64,000 nucleotides of DNA from Pseudomonas grandcourensis (GTDB lineage: Bacteria; Pseudomonadota; Gammaproteobacteria; Pseudomonadales; Pseudomonadaceae), in the NCBI RefSeq assembly GCF_039909015.1, contig NZ_CP150919.1, forward strand, positions 2,022,501-2,086,500, in the 5' to 3' direction. How positions within the stretch are numbered: position 1 is the first letter of the stretch; every line of letters starts with the position of its first letter. A model generated the notes under the pieces. The model was not told the origin of the DNA. It saw nothing but the letters and a program-made list of their open reading frames with translations, and searched no databases. The position numbers were made by a program, and so were the translations under genes. Positions 1-10,868 of this stretch are shown here, in pieces.

Positions 1-1872
<1,872 letters not shown>

Positions 1873-1967
1873 GGGGCAGATGATGCATTTCGGGGCTTGC
1901 CTTGTCACAGCGTTTCAAGGCAGGCTCTGGGGTGTGCATTATTCCCATCACGTGTCAGGTATTTTTT

Positions 1968-2696
1968 ATGTCGTTACGCATCTGCATTCTGGAAACCGAC
2001 CACCTGCGTCCGGAATTGGTTGACCAATATCAGGGCTACGGGCAGATGTTCAAACACCTGTTTTCGCAGCAGCCGATTGCCGCCGAGTTCACCGTCTACA
2101 ACGTGGTGCAGGGCGAATACCCAAGCGACGATCTGACGTTCGATGCCTACCTGGTGACGGGCAGCAAGGCCGATTCCTTCGGCACCGACCCGTGGATCGA
2201 AACCCTCAAGACATATCTGCTGACCCGCTACGAGCGCGGCGACAAGTTGCTGGGCGTCTGCTTCGGTCATCAGTTGCTGGCGTTGCTGCTCGGTGGCAAG
2301 AGCGAGCGTGCGACCCAGGGCTGGGGCGTCGGCACCCACAACTACAAATTGGCCGCCAAGGCGCCATGGATGAACCCTGTTCGCGAAGAGTTGACGCTGC
2401 TGATCAGCCACCAGGATCAGGTCACGTCGCTGCCGGAGAACGCCACGGTCATCGCTTCCAGCGATTTCTGCCCGTATGCCGCCTACCACATCAACGATCA
2501 GGTGCTGTGCTTCCAGGGGCATCCGGAATTCATCCACGACTACTCCCGCGCCCTGCTGGAAATTCGCCAGCAGGCACTGGGCGAGCAGGTCTACTCCAAA
2601 GGTATCGCGAGCCTGGAACAGGAACACCACGGCGCCACGGTTGCCGAGTGGATGATGCGGTTTGTGGCGCACAAGCCAGCGGCTGATCGAAATTAA
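1968..2696 (+). CDS. Class I glutamine amidotransferase domain protein (GMP-synthase-like)
   Basis: 242 aa. The nucleophile elbow LGVCFGHQLLALLLGG carries the catalytic Cys, and GHPEF near residue 180 carries the His-Glu pair, so the glutaminase triad is complete. No synthetase domain is attached, as in stand-alone PuuD/GAT1-type proteins. The reading frame extends upstream to a TTG at 1902, but the ATG at 1968 begins a normal GAT1 strand (SLRICILETD) and is preferred; its ribosome-binding site is weak. The substrate is unknown. It follows the beta-oxidation gene by 95 bases and is followed by REP palindromes. Confidence 0.85.
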   Translation: MSLRICILETDHLRPELVDQYQGYGQMFKHLFSQQPIAAEFTVYNVVQGEYPSDDLTFDAYLVTGSKADSFGTDPWIETLKTYLLTRYERGDKLLGVCFGHQLLALLLGGKSERATQGWGVGTHNYKLAAKAPWMNPVREELTLLISHQDQVTSLPENATVIASSDFCPYAAYHINDQVLCFQGHPEFIHDYSRALLEIRQQALGEQVYSKGIASLEQEHHGATVAEWMMRFVAHKPAADRN

Positions 2697-2700
2697 AAAC

Positions 2701-2850
2701 ATCGCGAGCAGGCTCGCTCCCACATTGATCTCTGCAACTGCGAAGATCCACTGTGGGAGCGAGCCTGCTCGCGAAGGTCGTGAACGATAGCGCGTTGAAC
2801 CAGGCACACAGCGGTGCCCTTGGCTTTTTCGCGCGCGAGCTCGCTCCTAC
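2701..2850. repeat. REP pair plus a third half-element
   Basis: Facing copies of the Pseudomonas REP core (GCGAGCAGGCTCGCTCCCAC and its reverse complement) lie at about 2703-2722 and 2755-2774, with a shorter GCGCGAGCTCGCTCC copy at 2832-2850. They fill the gap between the amidotransferase gene and the end of the minus-strand corA-like gene. Confidence 0.85.
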
Positions 2851-3818
2851 AACCAACCCGACTTCTTGAAACTCGCCCACAACCCCAGACAACCCACCGT
2901 AATAAACCCCAGAACCCCGAAATACCCGTAGTGCCAGTTCAACTCCGGCATGTTCTGGAAGTTCATCCCGTAGATCCCCGCCACCGCCGTCGGGAAGGCC
3001 AGGATCGCCGCCCAGGCCGCAAACTTGCGTTGCACCACGCTCTGGCGTGAGGCCTCCAGCAGCACCCCGACCTCAATCGTCTGGCTGGCAATATCCGCCA
3101 GCGTCGTCAGGTCTTCCATCTGCCGCGTTACATGAATCTGCACATCGCGAAAGTACGGCCGCATGTTCTTGTCGATGAACGGGAAGCTCAGCCTCTGCAA
3201 TTCCTCTCCTATCTCGATCATCGGGGCCACATAACGACGCAAGCGCAAGACATCACGACGCAGGCCATGTAGCTTCTGGATGTCGTAGTCATTCAGAGAG
3301 CCGCACAACACGTTGCGTTCCAGCTCGTCGATTTCCCCATGAATGGCTTCGCCCATCGGCTGGTAGTTCTCGATCACGAAATCGAGGATGGCATAGAGTA
3401 CGAAATCTTCCCCGTGTTCGAGCAATAGCGGACGCGCCTCACAGCGTTGTCGGACATGGGCGTAGGACGCGGAGTGGCCGTTGCGCGCAGTAATGATGTA
3501 GCCATTGCCGGCAAAGATATGCGTCTCGATGAACTCGAGTTTACCTTCATGGCGGATGGGCGAATACGTCACGATGAACAGCGCATCGCCGAAGGTTTCC
3601 AGCTTCGGTCGGCTGTGCTTTTCCAGGGCGTCTTCGATCGCCAGTTCGTGCAGGTTGAACTGGCGTTGCAGGTTGTAGAGTTCCTCGGCGTTCGGCTCTT
3701 CGAGGCCGATCCAGACAAAGTGCCCGGGCTTTGCCGCCCAGGCTGCGCCTTCGTCGAGGGTGATATTGGTGACTCTCTTACCGGCGCTATAAACCGCAGC
3801 AGCAACAACTCTACCCAT
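2847..3818 (-). CDS. corA: CorA-family magnesium/cobalt channel
   Basis: 323 aa. Long N-terminal cytoplasmic domain with LEEPNAEELYNLQRQF and a helical stalk, followed by two C-terminal membrane segments. The first ends in the diagnostic YGMNF (GMN) selectivity motif, followed by the periplasmic loop NMPELNWHYGY and the second segment, and the protein ends in FKKSGWL. The normal CorA length and the intact GMN motif support divalent cation transport (Mg2+, Co2+ or Ni2+) at the inner membrane. ZntB-type zinc transporters share the motif, so the exact ion is an inference. It is transcribed towards the amidotransferase gene. Confidence 0.88.
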   Translation of the reverse strand: MGRVVAAAVYSAGKRVTNITLDEGAAWAAKPGHFVWIGLEEPNAEELYNLQRQFNLHELAIEDALEKHSRPKLETFGDALFIVTYSPIRHEGKLEFIETHIFAGNGYIITARNGHSASYAHVRQRCEARPLLLEHGEDFVLYAILDFVIENYQPMGEAIHGEIDELERNVLCGSLNDYDIQKLHGLRRDVLRLRRYVAPMIEIGEELQRLSFPFIDKNMRPYFRDVQIHVTRQMEDLTTLADIASQTIEVGVLLEASRQSVVQRKFAAWAAILAFPTAVAGIYGMNFQNMPELNWHYGYFGVLGFITVGCLGLWASFKKSGWL

Positions 3819-3949
3819 GGTGGTGGTTCACTTCTTTTGGCAGCTTTTAATTGGCAGCAAATGCAATGGCAGTGTTGATCAGCTTAGCCTCGCAGTGTTT
3901 GAGAGTCAGCTAAATCTGCCGGGTTCTGGGGAAAGACTTGCGGGCAAAA

Positions 3950-3979
3950 GAAAACCCGCACCAGGCGGGTTTTCTTTTT
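3950..3979 (-). terminator. Rho-independent terminator after the PlsC-like gene
   Basis: Ten-base-pair stem GAAAACCCGC / GCGGGTTTTC (3950-3959 with 3965-3974) and a 5-nt loop. T runs or A runs on both sides make it work in either direction. It starts directly at the stop codon of the acyltransferase gene. Confidence 0.85.
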
Positions 3980-4701
3980 CAGGCGGCTTGCAGTTGCCGG
4001 TCCATCGATTCGATGCATTCACGCATCTGCTCGCGGCACTGGGCGATCAGCATGGGCATGTCGTCCAGGCTCAATCCGGCGGTGGGAATCGCCGGCAACG
4101 AGCGAATCAGGATTTTCCCGCTGCGCCAGCGGTTCAACCGCATGTGTTTGACGTAACTGCTGACGCACACCGGGACAATCGGCACCCCGGCGGCAATGGC
4201 CATCTGAAAGGCGCCTTTCTTGAAAGGCAGCAAGTCTTCACCCAGGTTGCGGGTGCCTTCCGGGAAGACCCAGATCGAGGTGTCTTTTTTTTGCAGGGTG
4301 TGGGTGGTGGTCAACATCGACTGGCGTGCCTTTTGCGCATTGCCACGGTCGATCAGCACATTGCCGGCCAGCCAGAACAGCTGCCCGAACAGCGGCACCC
4401 ACTTCAGGCTCTTTTTGCCGATGCACACGGTACGGCGGGGCACCACGTTGCCAAACACAAACAGGTCATAGTTGGACTGGTGATTGGCGATGATCACGCA
4501 GCTGTCGGGCTTATCCATCAGCGGCCCGACGTCGGTCTTCACCCGCAAACGCAGAATACACATGGCCGGCCATGCGTACAGGCGTGCGCACAGGCGGCTG
4601 TTGTCCGGATTGAATGGCCGACACAGGCCGAGAATCACCCCCAGCACACCCGCCACGATAAAGTGCAGGCCCATCAATGACATACGGAACAAAAACAGCA
4701 T
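3979..4701 (-). CDS. plsC: 1-acyl-sn-glycerol-3-phosphate acyltransferase (PlsC family)
   Basis: 240 aa. It carries the two acyltransferase signatures: NHQSNYD (HX4D catalytic motif, near residue 73) and FPEGTR (phosphate-binding motif, near residue 147), plus the VPIVPVCVSS segment typical of PlsC. A hydrophobic N-terminal segment (LHFIVAGVLGVILGL) would anchor it to the inner membrane. It would acylate lysophosphatidic acid to phosphatidic acid in phospholipid synthesis. Pseudomonads have several paralogues, so the symbol denotes the family. The gene stands alone, between the fpvA terminator/intron region and corA. Confidence 0.85.
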   Translation of the reverse strand: MLFLFRMSLMGLHFIVAGVLGVILGLCRPFNPDNSRLCARLYAWPAMCILRLRVKTDVGPLMDKPDSCVIIANHQSNYDLFVFGNVVPRRTVCIGKKSLKWVPLFGQLFWLAGNVLIDRGNAQKARQSMLTTTHTLQKKDTSIWVFPEGTRNLGEDLLPFKKGAFQMAIAAGVPIVPVCVSSYVKHMRLNRWRSGKILIRSLPAIPTAGLSLDDMPMLIAQCREQMRECIESMDRQLQAA

Positions 4702-4868
4702 TTACAGGCCCCACCGGGACAAAAGGTGGCGCAGTGTACGGATGTGCACTGTTTTCGGCAATTGCTCCCAGGGAGGTGGGAGATGGTCGATGTTTGAGCT
4801 GATGTTTCCGACTATTTGGTCAGATGCGGTCTAGAGCGGTTACAGACGTTTAACACAGACATATATGA

Positions 4869-4896
4869 AAAAGCCCGACACGACGGTCGGGCTTTT
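4869..4896 (-). terminator. Terminator of fpvA, displaced from it by the intron
   Basis: Perfect 11-bp stem AAAAGCCCGAC / GTCGGGCTTTT (4869-4879 with 4886-4896) with a 6-nt loop. No plus-strand gene leads into it, so it most likely ends fpvA transcripts coming from the right on the minus strand. It also reads as a terminator on the plus strand, which is the orientation the adjacent intron uses. Confidence 0.85.
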
Positions 4897-4901
4897 CGTT
4901 G

Positions 4902-5576
4902 GTGCGCCAGGCATGGCGCATTGCGCGCAAGCGCAACCAGTTTGGCTGTGGTGGCCACGCTGGTGACTTGGAGGTGAAAGTCCTCTACACACCCGGCAAG
5001 GGGAAGTGTTAGCCAGAGGCAAGGGTGTCGCGGGTGACTGCGAATCTGAAGGAAGCCCGAGGCAAAATGCTGGCCTGACGAACAGGAAGCGGATTAGGCG
5101 GTGCAGCGGGGTAAGAAGGCCAATATCTTCAAAGCCCAATACTTGCACGGAACGCTGTGACGTAGATCCGACAGGCATAAGCAGGAAGGTCGCGCGAATT
5201 ACCCTGGGAGATCTGTTTAGCCTGCCATGTGCTACCGGCGTCGCGAGATGACGGGATGGGCGACAGAAGTCAGCAGAGGCCGTAGTAGTTGCTCGAAACC
5301 GGAGTAATGAAGGGCTGAACCTGCCATGAGTGGATAGTCGGGTGTGATCTCTGCTGGAGCGTAAAGCAGAAACTCCGCGTAGCGGGGGTCGAGACCATCA
5401 GGAGGTAGGGGCCGGAAGCTCCGAGGGCCGGTCTGGGCGCTTAGATACCGCAGGCGACACATCAACGGAACCAAGCTCGCTGACGTTGTTTATCAGTAGG
5501 CAGGAACCGCCGTATACGGAACCGTATGTACGGTGGTGTGAGAGGACGGCGGGGGCAACCCCGCCTCCTACTCGAT
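4902..5576 (+). mobile_element. ORF-less group II intron (IIC type)
   Basis: The element starts with GTGCGCC, 5 nt after a terminator stem. It ends with a 34-nt domain V at 5504-5537 (GAACCGCC...GGTGGT) that has the CGC catalytic triad of class C introns. Domain VI at 5538-5573 has a GC-rich stem capped by GCAA and a bulged branch-point A at 5570 between CCT and CTC, then the 3' end CTCGAT. Location directly 3' of a terminator hairpin is the known IIC target preference. A normal IIC intron carries a reverse transcriptase/maturase of about 1.2 kb in domain IV; here the whole element is 675 nt and no RT motif is visible. Its sense strand is opposite to fpvA. Confidence 0.8.
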
Positions 5577-5595
5577 CAGATGAAGCTTTGAGCAA

Positions 5596-8013
5596 TCAGT
5601 ACTGCGCGCGCAGGCTCAAGGTCAGGGTGCGCGGGTCGCCGTAGAAGTTGGTGCCCCAGGAGGCATCGACGCGGTCGTAGTACTTGCGGTCGAACAGGTT
5701 GTTGGCGGTCAGTGTCGACGACAGGTGTTCGTTGAACTTGTAGCCGACCTGGGCCGAGGTAACGGCATAGCCGCCTTGTTTGAACTTCACATCACGCTGG
5801 TAGTAGGTGTCGCTGACCACTCGCACGCCACCGGCGACGCTGAAGTCCTTGAGCGCACCGTCGGTGAACTCGTACTTGGTCCACAGGTTGTAGTTGTGCT
5901 TGGGCGTGATGGTGCTGAAGGTCTTGCCTTTGTTGGCCTGATCTCCGTCCAGGAACTTGGTGGAGGTGTAGGCGTAACCGGTGACGATGCTCCAGTTGTC
6001 GGTCAGGTTGCCGCTCAACTCGGTTTCCCAACCCTGGCTGCGTGCCTTGCCTTCAGTCATGTAGGCACCGGAGGTGTTGTCGTATTCGGCGCGGTTTTCA
6101 TCGTAGATGCGAAAGGCGGCGAGGCTGGCGTTCAGGCGACCCTCGTAGAGCTCGCGCTTGAGGCCGATCTCGTACTGCTTGCCTTCGCGCGGGCCGACCG
6201 GCTGGCCGTTTGTGCCGATTTCGCTCTGCGGCTTGAACACGCCGGTGTAGCTGAAGTAGGTCGACAGTTCAGGGGTGATCTTGCCGATGATGGCGCCGTA
6301 CGGCACGACCTTGCGGTTGATGCTGGTATGGGCCTCGCCGAAGTTGTTGAAGAAGGCGTTGGCGTTCTTCGCATCGCTTTCGTACCAGGTGACGCGGCTG
6401 CCGCCGATGACATCGAGCCAGTCGGTGACGTTGATCTTGGCGCGGGTGTAGACGCCGTACTGGTCGGACTTGGACCAGTTGCCGTTGACGTGCGCATAGT
6501 CGTTGCGGGGGATGTCGATGCTGCCCGGATCGAACACGTTGATCGGGAAGTACTCGCCGCCGCCGTAGGTGAAGTCCTTGTCCAGGTGCTGGTACTCGGC
6601 GCCCACGGTGAACTCGTGGCGGCGGTCGGCGAATTCGAACGGCGTGGTGACGAAGCTGTCGACGCCGATGGTCTTGATGTGGGTGTAGTAGTCGTAGGCC
6701 ACGGCCCAGCTGTCACCGGTGGCCGGGTCGACCGCACCGTCGGCCCAGGTGAAGTTACGCTCCGGGGTTTCGGCATCGCGGTAGGTCAGGGTGGTCTTGA
6801 ACTGACCGCCGTTGTCCAGTTCGTGGTCGAGTTCGGCGAAGGATTCCCAGACTTTTTCGTTGAGGGTGTTCCACTTGGCATCGACGAAGGTCGAGCGCGG
6901 CACGTCGAGCAACGAGCCGTCGGCGTAGGCCGGCAGGCCGAAGGCCGGGGTGGAGTTGTTCTTCTGGTAAGCGCCGCCGACCGACAGGGTGGTGGCCGGG
7001 TCGAGGTCGAATTCCAGGCGACCGTAGACCATCGGGCGTTCGTTCTGCGCGTAGTCGACGAAGGACTGGTTATTCTCGTAGGCGGTGATGAAGCGACCGC
7101 GCACGGTGCCCTGTTCGTTCAACGGGCCGGTGACGTCCACCGAAGAACGGTAGCGATCATAGGAGCCGGCGGCCAGTTCGCCACCGAGGGCGAATTTGCT
7201 CAGAGCACGCTTGCGCACCACGTTGATCGTACCGCCGGGTTCACCCGCGCCCTGGTACAGGCCCGACGGGCCGCGCAGTACTTCGATGCGATCGTACATC
7301 GCCAGGTCGAAGCTGGTGGCCATGTCGCCCTGGCCGGTGGGCTGCGAGACGCCGTCGACCTGCACCTGGTCGACGAGGAAGCCACGCATGTAGACGTCGT
7401 TGAGGCTGGAGCCGGAGTTGTAGGTCTTGATGGTCACGCCGGTGACCTGACGCATGGCGTCCTGCAGGCTGTTGAGGTTCTGGTCGTCCATGCGCTGGCG
7501 CGTGACGACGGACACTGACTGCGGGATGTCCTTGAGCTTGATGTTGCCTTTGCCGATGGTCACTTCATCGCTGGTGTAGGAGTGCGAGCCTTCGGTGGTC
7601 GGCCCCAGCGCCACGCCGGTGATGGACGTCGCGCCCAGCTGCAGTGCACTGGAGTCACCGGCCGATGGCACCAGCGACACGGTATTGCCATTCAACTGAA
7701 AATTGATGCCGCTCCCCAGCAGCAAGGTTTTCAGTGCCTGTTCCGGTTCCATGTTGCCGGACACCGCCGTGGACTTGATGCCGTTGACCATGTCCTGGCT
7801 GTAGAGAATCTGCAGGTTGGTCTGCTGGCCCAGTTCGCGTAATGCACTGGCCAGCGACTGAGCCGGCACATTGACGTTCACCGGGGCTGCCTCGACCTGG
7901 GACGTACCCAGCAGCAACAGAGTCAGCAGCGCGCCCGGCACGACCGTTCGGAATTTCTTTTGCCGTTCGATGGCTAATGCCAAGGGTGCGCGGGACAGAG
8001 TAAGGCTTTGCAT
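5596..8013 (-). CDS. fpvA: Ferripyoverdine TonB-dependent receptor with signalling domain
   Basis: 805 aa. A signal peptide of about 42 residues ends at VEA. An STN (secretin/TonB N-terminal) signalling domain follows at about 45-120 (VNVPAQSLASALRELGQQTNLQILYS), then a plug domain from about 155 (IPQSVSVVTRQRMDDQNL) and a 22-strand beta barrel ending in LTLSLRAQY with the terminal aromatic residue. The STN domain marks a transducer that passes ligand occupancy to an anti-sigma factor (FpvR for FpvI/PvdS). It imports ferric pyoverdine across the outer membrane. Position next to pvdE matches the usual fpvA locus. A Fur box lies just upstream; the 3' untranslated region is lengthened by the intron. 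Confidence 0.93.
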   Translation of the reverse strand: MQSLTLSRAPLALAIERQKKFRTVVPGALLTLLLLGTSQVEAAPVNVNVPAQSLASALRELGQQTNLQILYSQDMVNGIKSTAVSGNMEPEQALKTLLLGSGINFQLNGNTVSLVPSAGDSSALQLGATSITGVALGPTTEGSHSYTSDEVTIGKGNIKLKDIPQSVSVVTRQRMDDQNLNSLQDAMRQVTGVTIKTYNSGSSLNDVYMRGFLVDQVQVDGVSQPTGQGDMATSFDLAMYDRIEVLRGPSGLYQGAGEPGGTINVVRKRALSKFALGGELAAGSYDRYRSSVDVTGPLNEQGTVRGRFITAYENNQSFVDYAQNERPMVYGRLEFDLDPATTLSVGGAYQKNNSTPAFGLPAYADGSLLDVPRSTFVDAKWNTLNEKVWESFAELDHELDNGGQFKTTLTYRDAETPERNFTWADGAVDPATGDSWAVAYDYYTHIKTIGVDSFVTTPFEFADRRHEFTVGAEYQHLDKDFTYGGGEYFPINVFDPGSIDIPRNDYAHVNGNWSKSDQYGVYTRAKINVTDWLDVIGGSRVTWYESDAKNANAFFNNFGEAHTSINRKVVPYGAIIGKITPELSTYFSYTGVFKPQSEIGTNGQPVGPREGKQYEIGLKRELYEGRLNASLAAFRIYDENRAEYDNTSGAYMTEGKARSQGWETELSGNLTDNWSIVTGYAYTSTKFLDGDQANKGKTFSTITPKHNYNLWTKYEFTDGALKDFSVAGGVRVVSDTYYQRDVKFKQGGYAVTSAQVGYKFNEHLSSTLTANNLFDRKYYDRVDASWGTNFYGDPRTLTLSLRAQY

Positions 8014-8050
8014 TGCTCGAATCGCTCCAGAATGGTGTGTGCAGTTTTTA

Positions 8051-8069
8051 GTTAATGATAATTATTATT
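8051..8069. promoter_or_regulatory. Fur box upstream of fpvA
   Basis: GTTAATGATAATTATTATT matches the 19-bp Fur consensus GATAATGATAATCATTATC at 16 positions. It lies 38 bp upstream of the fpvA start, in the gap after pvdE, so iron-replete repression of fpvA by Fur is likely. Confidence 0.8.
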
Positions 8070-8138
8070 AGACGGACCACTTTGGCTAAACCGGAAAACA
8101 AACTTCAAAAAACAATGATTTGCGTGCGGCAACGGCGC

Positions 8139-9788
8139 TCAGGCGGTTGCGCGCTCGGTGATGACCCGGCCCGATTCCATGCGCACCAGTTGATCGGCCA
8201 TGTCGAAATAGCGGTCGTCGTGGGAGATGACGATGATGGTTTTGCCCAGGCGTTTGAGGTCCGGCAGCAGCTCGGTGTAGAAGATGCGGCGGAAGGTCGG
8301 GTCCTGGTCGGCGGCCCATTCGTCGAACACCAGCACCGGGCGTTCTTCCAGCCAGGCATTGACCAGCGCCAGGCGCTTGCGCTGGCCGGTGGACAGGTCG
8401 GTGGTGGTGAAGCTGCCGTCCCTGACGCTGACCTTGTGCGCGATCTCCAGCCGTTGCAGGTATTTGTTCGCATCTTCGGGGATGTGCTGGTCGCCCTGGA
8501 CCACGTCATCGAACAGGTAGTAATCGGCAAAAATCGTGGTGAACAATTGGCGGTAGTCGTCGCGATTGTGCGCATCTATGCCTTGGCCGTTGAGCAGGAT
8601 CGAACCCTGTTGCGGCGCGTAGAGGCCCAGCAGCAACTTGATCAGGGTGGTCTTGCCGCAGCCGTTTTCGCCGACGATGAAAATGATGTCGCCTTGCTCG
8701 ATGGTCAGGTTCACCGGGCCCAGGCGAAACGCCTCGCTGCCCGGTGCGGCGGGGAAGGCGTAGCTGACGTTGTCCAGTTGCAGGCGGTTGACCACTGTCG
8801 GTGGGGTGCCTTTGTCGTTGAGCAACAGGTGCGGCTCGGGGGAGGAAAACTGGCTGGACAGTTCGGCGATGCGGCGGAAGGCAATGCGCGCGCGGCTGAC
8901 GATCGGCAAGGTGCTGACCAGGTGCTCGATCGGGCCTTTCATGTACAGCAACACCAGCACGAAGCCGCTCATCACCGCCTGGTCGGCACTGGGCCAGAAC
9001 GATTGCAGGGCCAGTGCCAGGCCAATGACCACGAAGAACAGCATCGAGCCCAGGGTCTTGGCGATCACGAAGGTGTTGATCGAACGCACCTGGGTGTTAC
9101 AGATGAAATCGGCGGTGCCCTGGATGCCCGATTCGAACATGCGCTGGCGGCGCGGGCGGTGGATGCGCAACTCCTTGGCGCCACCGGCAATGGCGTTGTA
9201 GTGCTTTTGCAAATCGTCCTCGGCGTCGCGGGCGGCCATGAAACCCAGGATGCCCTTGCCCTGGGCGTAGAACTGGATGCCGGTGCCGATGGCAATCGCC
9301 AGCACCATCATCAGGAACATCGGCCACGACAACATCGCCAGGTAACCCATGCAGCCGAGGGTCACGGTCAGGGAAATCGCCAGCGGCGCGAAGGCGAAGG
9401 CGAAGTCGCTGATGGTGTCGACGTCGTGGGTCAGCACCGGGATCAGTCGGTGGCTGCGGTAGCGCTCGATCTGTTCGATGGGCGCCGAGAGGACTTTCTC
9501 CCCCAGCATTTTGCGCAGCCTGGCAATGATGTGCTGGCCGACGTAGTTGGTGCCGATGTCCGAACAGATCGAGCTACCCAAGGCCAGCAGGCACAGGCCG
9601 CCGAACAGGGCGACCACGCCTTGGGTCAGGCCATCCGCCGAGTGCAACGCGTTGTTGATGGTGGCCAGCAACACCGTGACGCTCAGGCCGCCCACCATGC
9701 CCAGGACAATGGACGCGGCAACGATCAGTCGAAACGGTTTCAACAGGGCCAGTAATTCGCCGATGGCACCTCGGGTAGGCTGGGTCAT
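8139..9788 (-). CDS. pvdE: Pyoverdine precursor ABC exporter
   Basis: 549 aa, a cyclic-peptide-type exporter with fused permease and ATPase. Six membrane segments lie in the first 310 residues. The ATPase has Walker A VGENGCGKTTL (Lys379), signature LSTGQRKRLAL and Walker B VLVFDEWAADQDP. PvdE is known to move acylated ferribactin from cytoplasm to periplasm. The open frame continues upstream to 9962, but the ATG at 9788 gives the family length and starts MTQPTRGAIGELLALLKPF. An exact PvdS box lies 61 bp upstream. fpvA follows on the same strand after 125 bases with its own Fur box. Confidence 0.93.
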   Translation of the reverse strand: MTQPTRGAIGELLALLKPFRLIVAASIVLGMVGGLSVTVLLATINNALHSADGLTQGVVALFGGLCLLALGSSICSDIGTNYVGQHIIARLRKMLGEKVLSAPIEQIERYRSHRLIPVLTHDVDTISDFAFAFAPLAISLTVTLGCMGYLAMLSWPMFLMMVLAIAIGTGIQFYAQGKGILGFMAARDAEDDLQKHYNAIAGGAKELRIHRPRRQRMFESGIQGTADFICNTQVRSINTFVIAKTLGSMLFFVVIGLALALQSFWPSADQAVMSGFVLVLLYMKGPIEHLVSTLPIVSRARIAFRRIAELSSQFSSPEPHLLLNDKGTPPTVVNRLQLDNVSYAFPAAPGSEAFRLGPVNLTIEQGDIIFIVGENGCGKTTLIKLLLGLYAPQQGSILLNGQGIDAHNRDDYRQLFTTIFADYYLFDDVVQGDQHIPEDANKYLQRLEIAHKVSVRDGSFTTTDLSTGQRKRLALVNAWLEERPVLVFDEWAADQDPTFRRIFYTELLPDLKRLGKTIIVISHDDRYFDMADQLVRMESGRVITERATA

Positions 9789-9829
9789 GGCAAGCAGTTC
9801 CTTGGGTCGTAAGGCAGATACCCAGTAGA

Positions 9830-9853
9830 ACGTCTGATGGAGGGCTTTATTTA
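9830..9853 (-). promoter_or_regulatory. PvdS iron-starvation box for pvdE
   Basis: Read on the minus strand this is TAAAT-N16-CGT, the exact consensus bound by sigma factor PvdS (plus strand: ACG at 9830-9832, ATTTA at 9849-9853). It is placed 40-65 bp upstream of the pvdE start. Confidence 0.88.
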
Positions 9854-9874
9854 AACGGCGGGAGACACAAAACC

Positions 9875-9964
9875 TGTGGGAGCGGGCTTGCTCGCGAAAG
9901 CGGTGGATCAGAAAAATTGATGTTGACTGACACGACGCCTTCGCGAGCAAGCCCGCTCCCACAA
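9875..9964. repeat. REP pair
   Basis: Facing copies TGTGGGAGCGGGCTTGCTCG (from 9875) and its reverse complement (to 9963) between the pvdE promoter and the end of pvdO. Confidence 0.85.
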
Positions 9965-9979
9965 GGGGTGGGGGAGGGA

Positions 9980-10852
9980 TTAGAGCGTGCGTACTACACG
10001 AAATCCGATCCAGTCGCCACGGGTCTGCGGGTCGATGTCATTGCGGTTGCCCGAGCGGGAAAACACCGGCGCTTCGCCCCAGTCGTTGCCGCGGATGCGC
10101 AGGGTGTCGCAGTTCGGTTCGGTCCAGGCGCTGCCGTCGGTGGGCGCGCCGACGTAGTCCGGGTGGTAGCAGTCGGCGATCCACTCGTAGACATTGCCGT
10201 GCATGTCGTACATGCCGAAGGCATTCGCCGGATAGCTGCCCACCGGTGAGGAATAGCTGTAGCCATCGGTGGGGCCGTAGGTGTTGGCATGGGTGGCGAT
10301 GCTGTACTCGGTGCCGGGGTCGAACGGGAAGGGGAACGCTCCCTTTGACCCGGCACGGGCGGCGTACTCGCGCTGGGCCTCGCTGACGATGTGGTAGTGC
10401 TGGCCGGTCTTGATCGACAGCCAGGCGACGTAGGCGCTGACCTCGGCGAAGTTCATGCACACCGCCGGCTGACGCGGGCCCTGTGGATAACGCGGCTTGC
10501 TGTTGATGCACTCGCGGCCGGGGCGGGTGTCGCCATCGGGCAGGGTGATCCCGGTTTCCTTCATGTATTGGGCCCATTCGCCGGCGGTGATCTGGTAGCG
10601 GCTCATGGCGAAGGGTTTGTCGAACGTCACCTCATGCATCGGGCCTTCATCAGGTTCGCGGCCGACCTCGTCGTCCGGGGTGCCCATGGTGAAGGTGCCG
10701 GCGGGCAGCACCACCATTTCCGGGCAGTTACGGCAATCCTTGAAGACCTTGCCGGGCAATGGCGCGGTGTAGGCCTGGGCGAGGCCGGGCAAGGCGCTGC
10801 CGAGCACGGCCAACAGCGTCAGGGCGCCGAGTTTTTTCAGGGTGCTTTTCAT
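9980..10852 (-). CDS. pvdO: Pyoverdine maturation protein PvdO (FGE-sulfatase fold)
   Basis: 290 aa. A signal peptide of about 27 residues ends in AQA, so the protein acts in the periplasm. The rest is a formylglycine-generating-enzyme fold: MVVLPAGTFTMGTPDDE at the start, RYQITAGEWAQYM, the DMHGNVYEWIADCYHPDY core and a final WIGFRVVRTL. In the literature PvdO is required for the last oxidation of dihydropyoverdine to the pyoverdine chromophore. It follows pvdN by 16 bases on the same strand and is the last gene of pvdM-pvdN-pvdO, which shares the PvdS box in front of pvdM. Confidence 0.92.
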   Translation of the reverse strand: MKSTLKKLGALTLLAVLGSALPGLAQAYTAPLPGKVFKDCRNCPEMVVLPAGTFTMGTPDDEVGREPDEGPMHEVTFDKPFAMSRYQITAGEWAQYMKETGITLPDGDTRPGRECINSKPRYPQGPRQPAVCMNFAEVSAYVAWLSIKTGQHYHIVSEAQREYAARAGSKGAFPFPFDPGTEYSIATHANTYGPTDGYSYSSPVGSYPANAFGMYDMHGNVYEWIADCYHPDYVGAPTDGSAWTEPNCDTLRIRGNDWGEAPVFSRSGNRNDIDPQTRGDWIGFRVVRTL

Positions 10853-10868
10853 AATGGCTCTCGCTCAG

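Noticed and set aside
5006..5251. 81-codon frame inside the intron
   Set aside because: It lies in the structured domain I region of the intron RNA and shows no reverse transcriptase or maturase motif.
5725..7518. Open frame of 597 codons antisense to fpvA
   Set aside because: Val/Gly/Ala-rich product without any family motif; it mirrors third-position GC bias of the certain fpvA frame.
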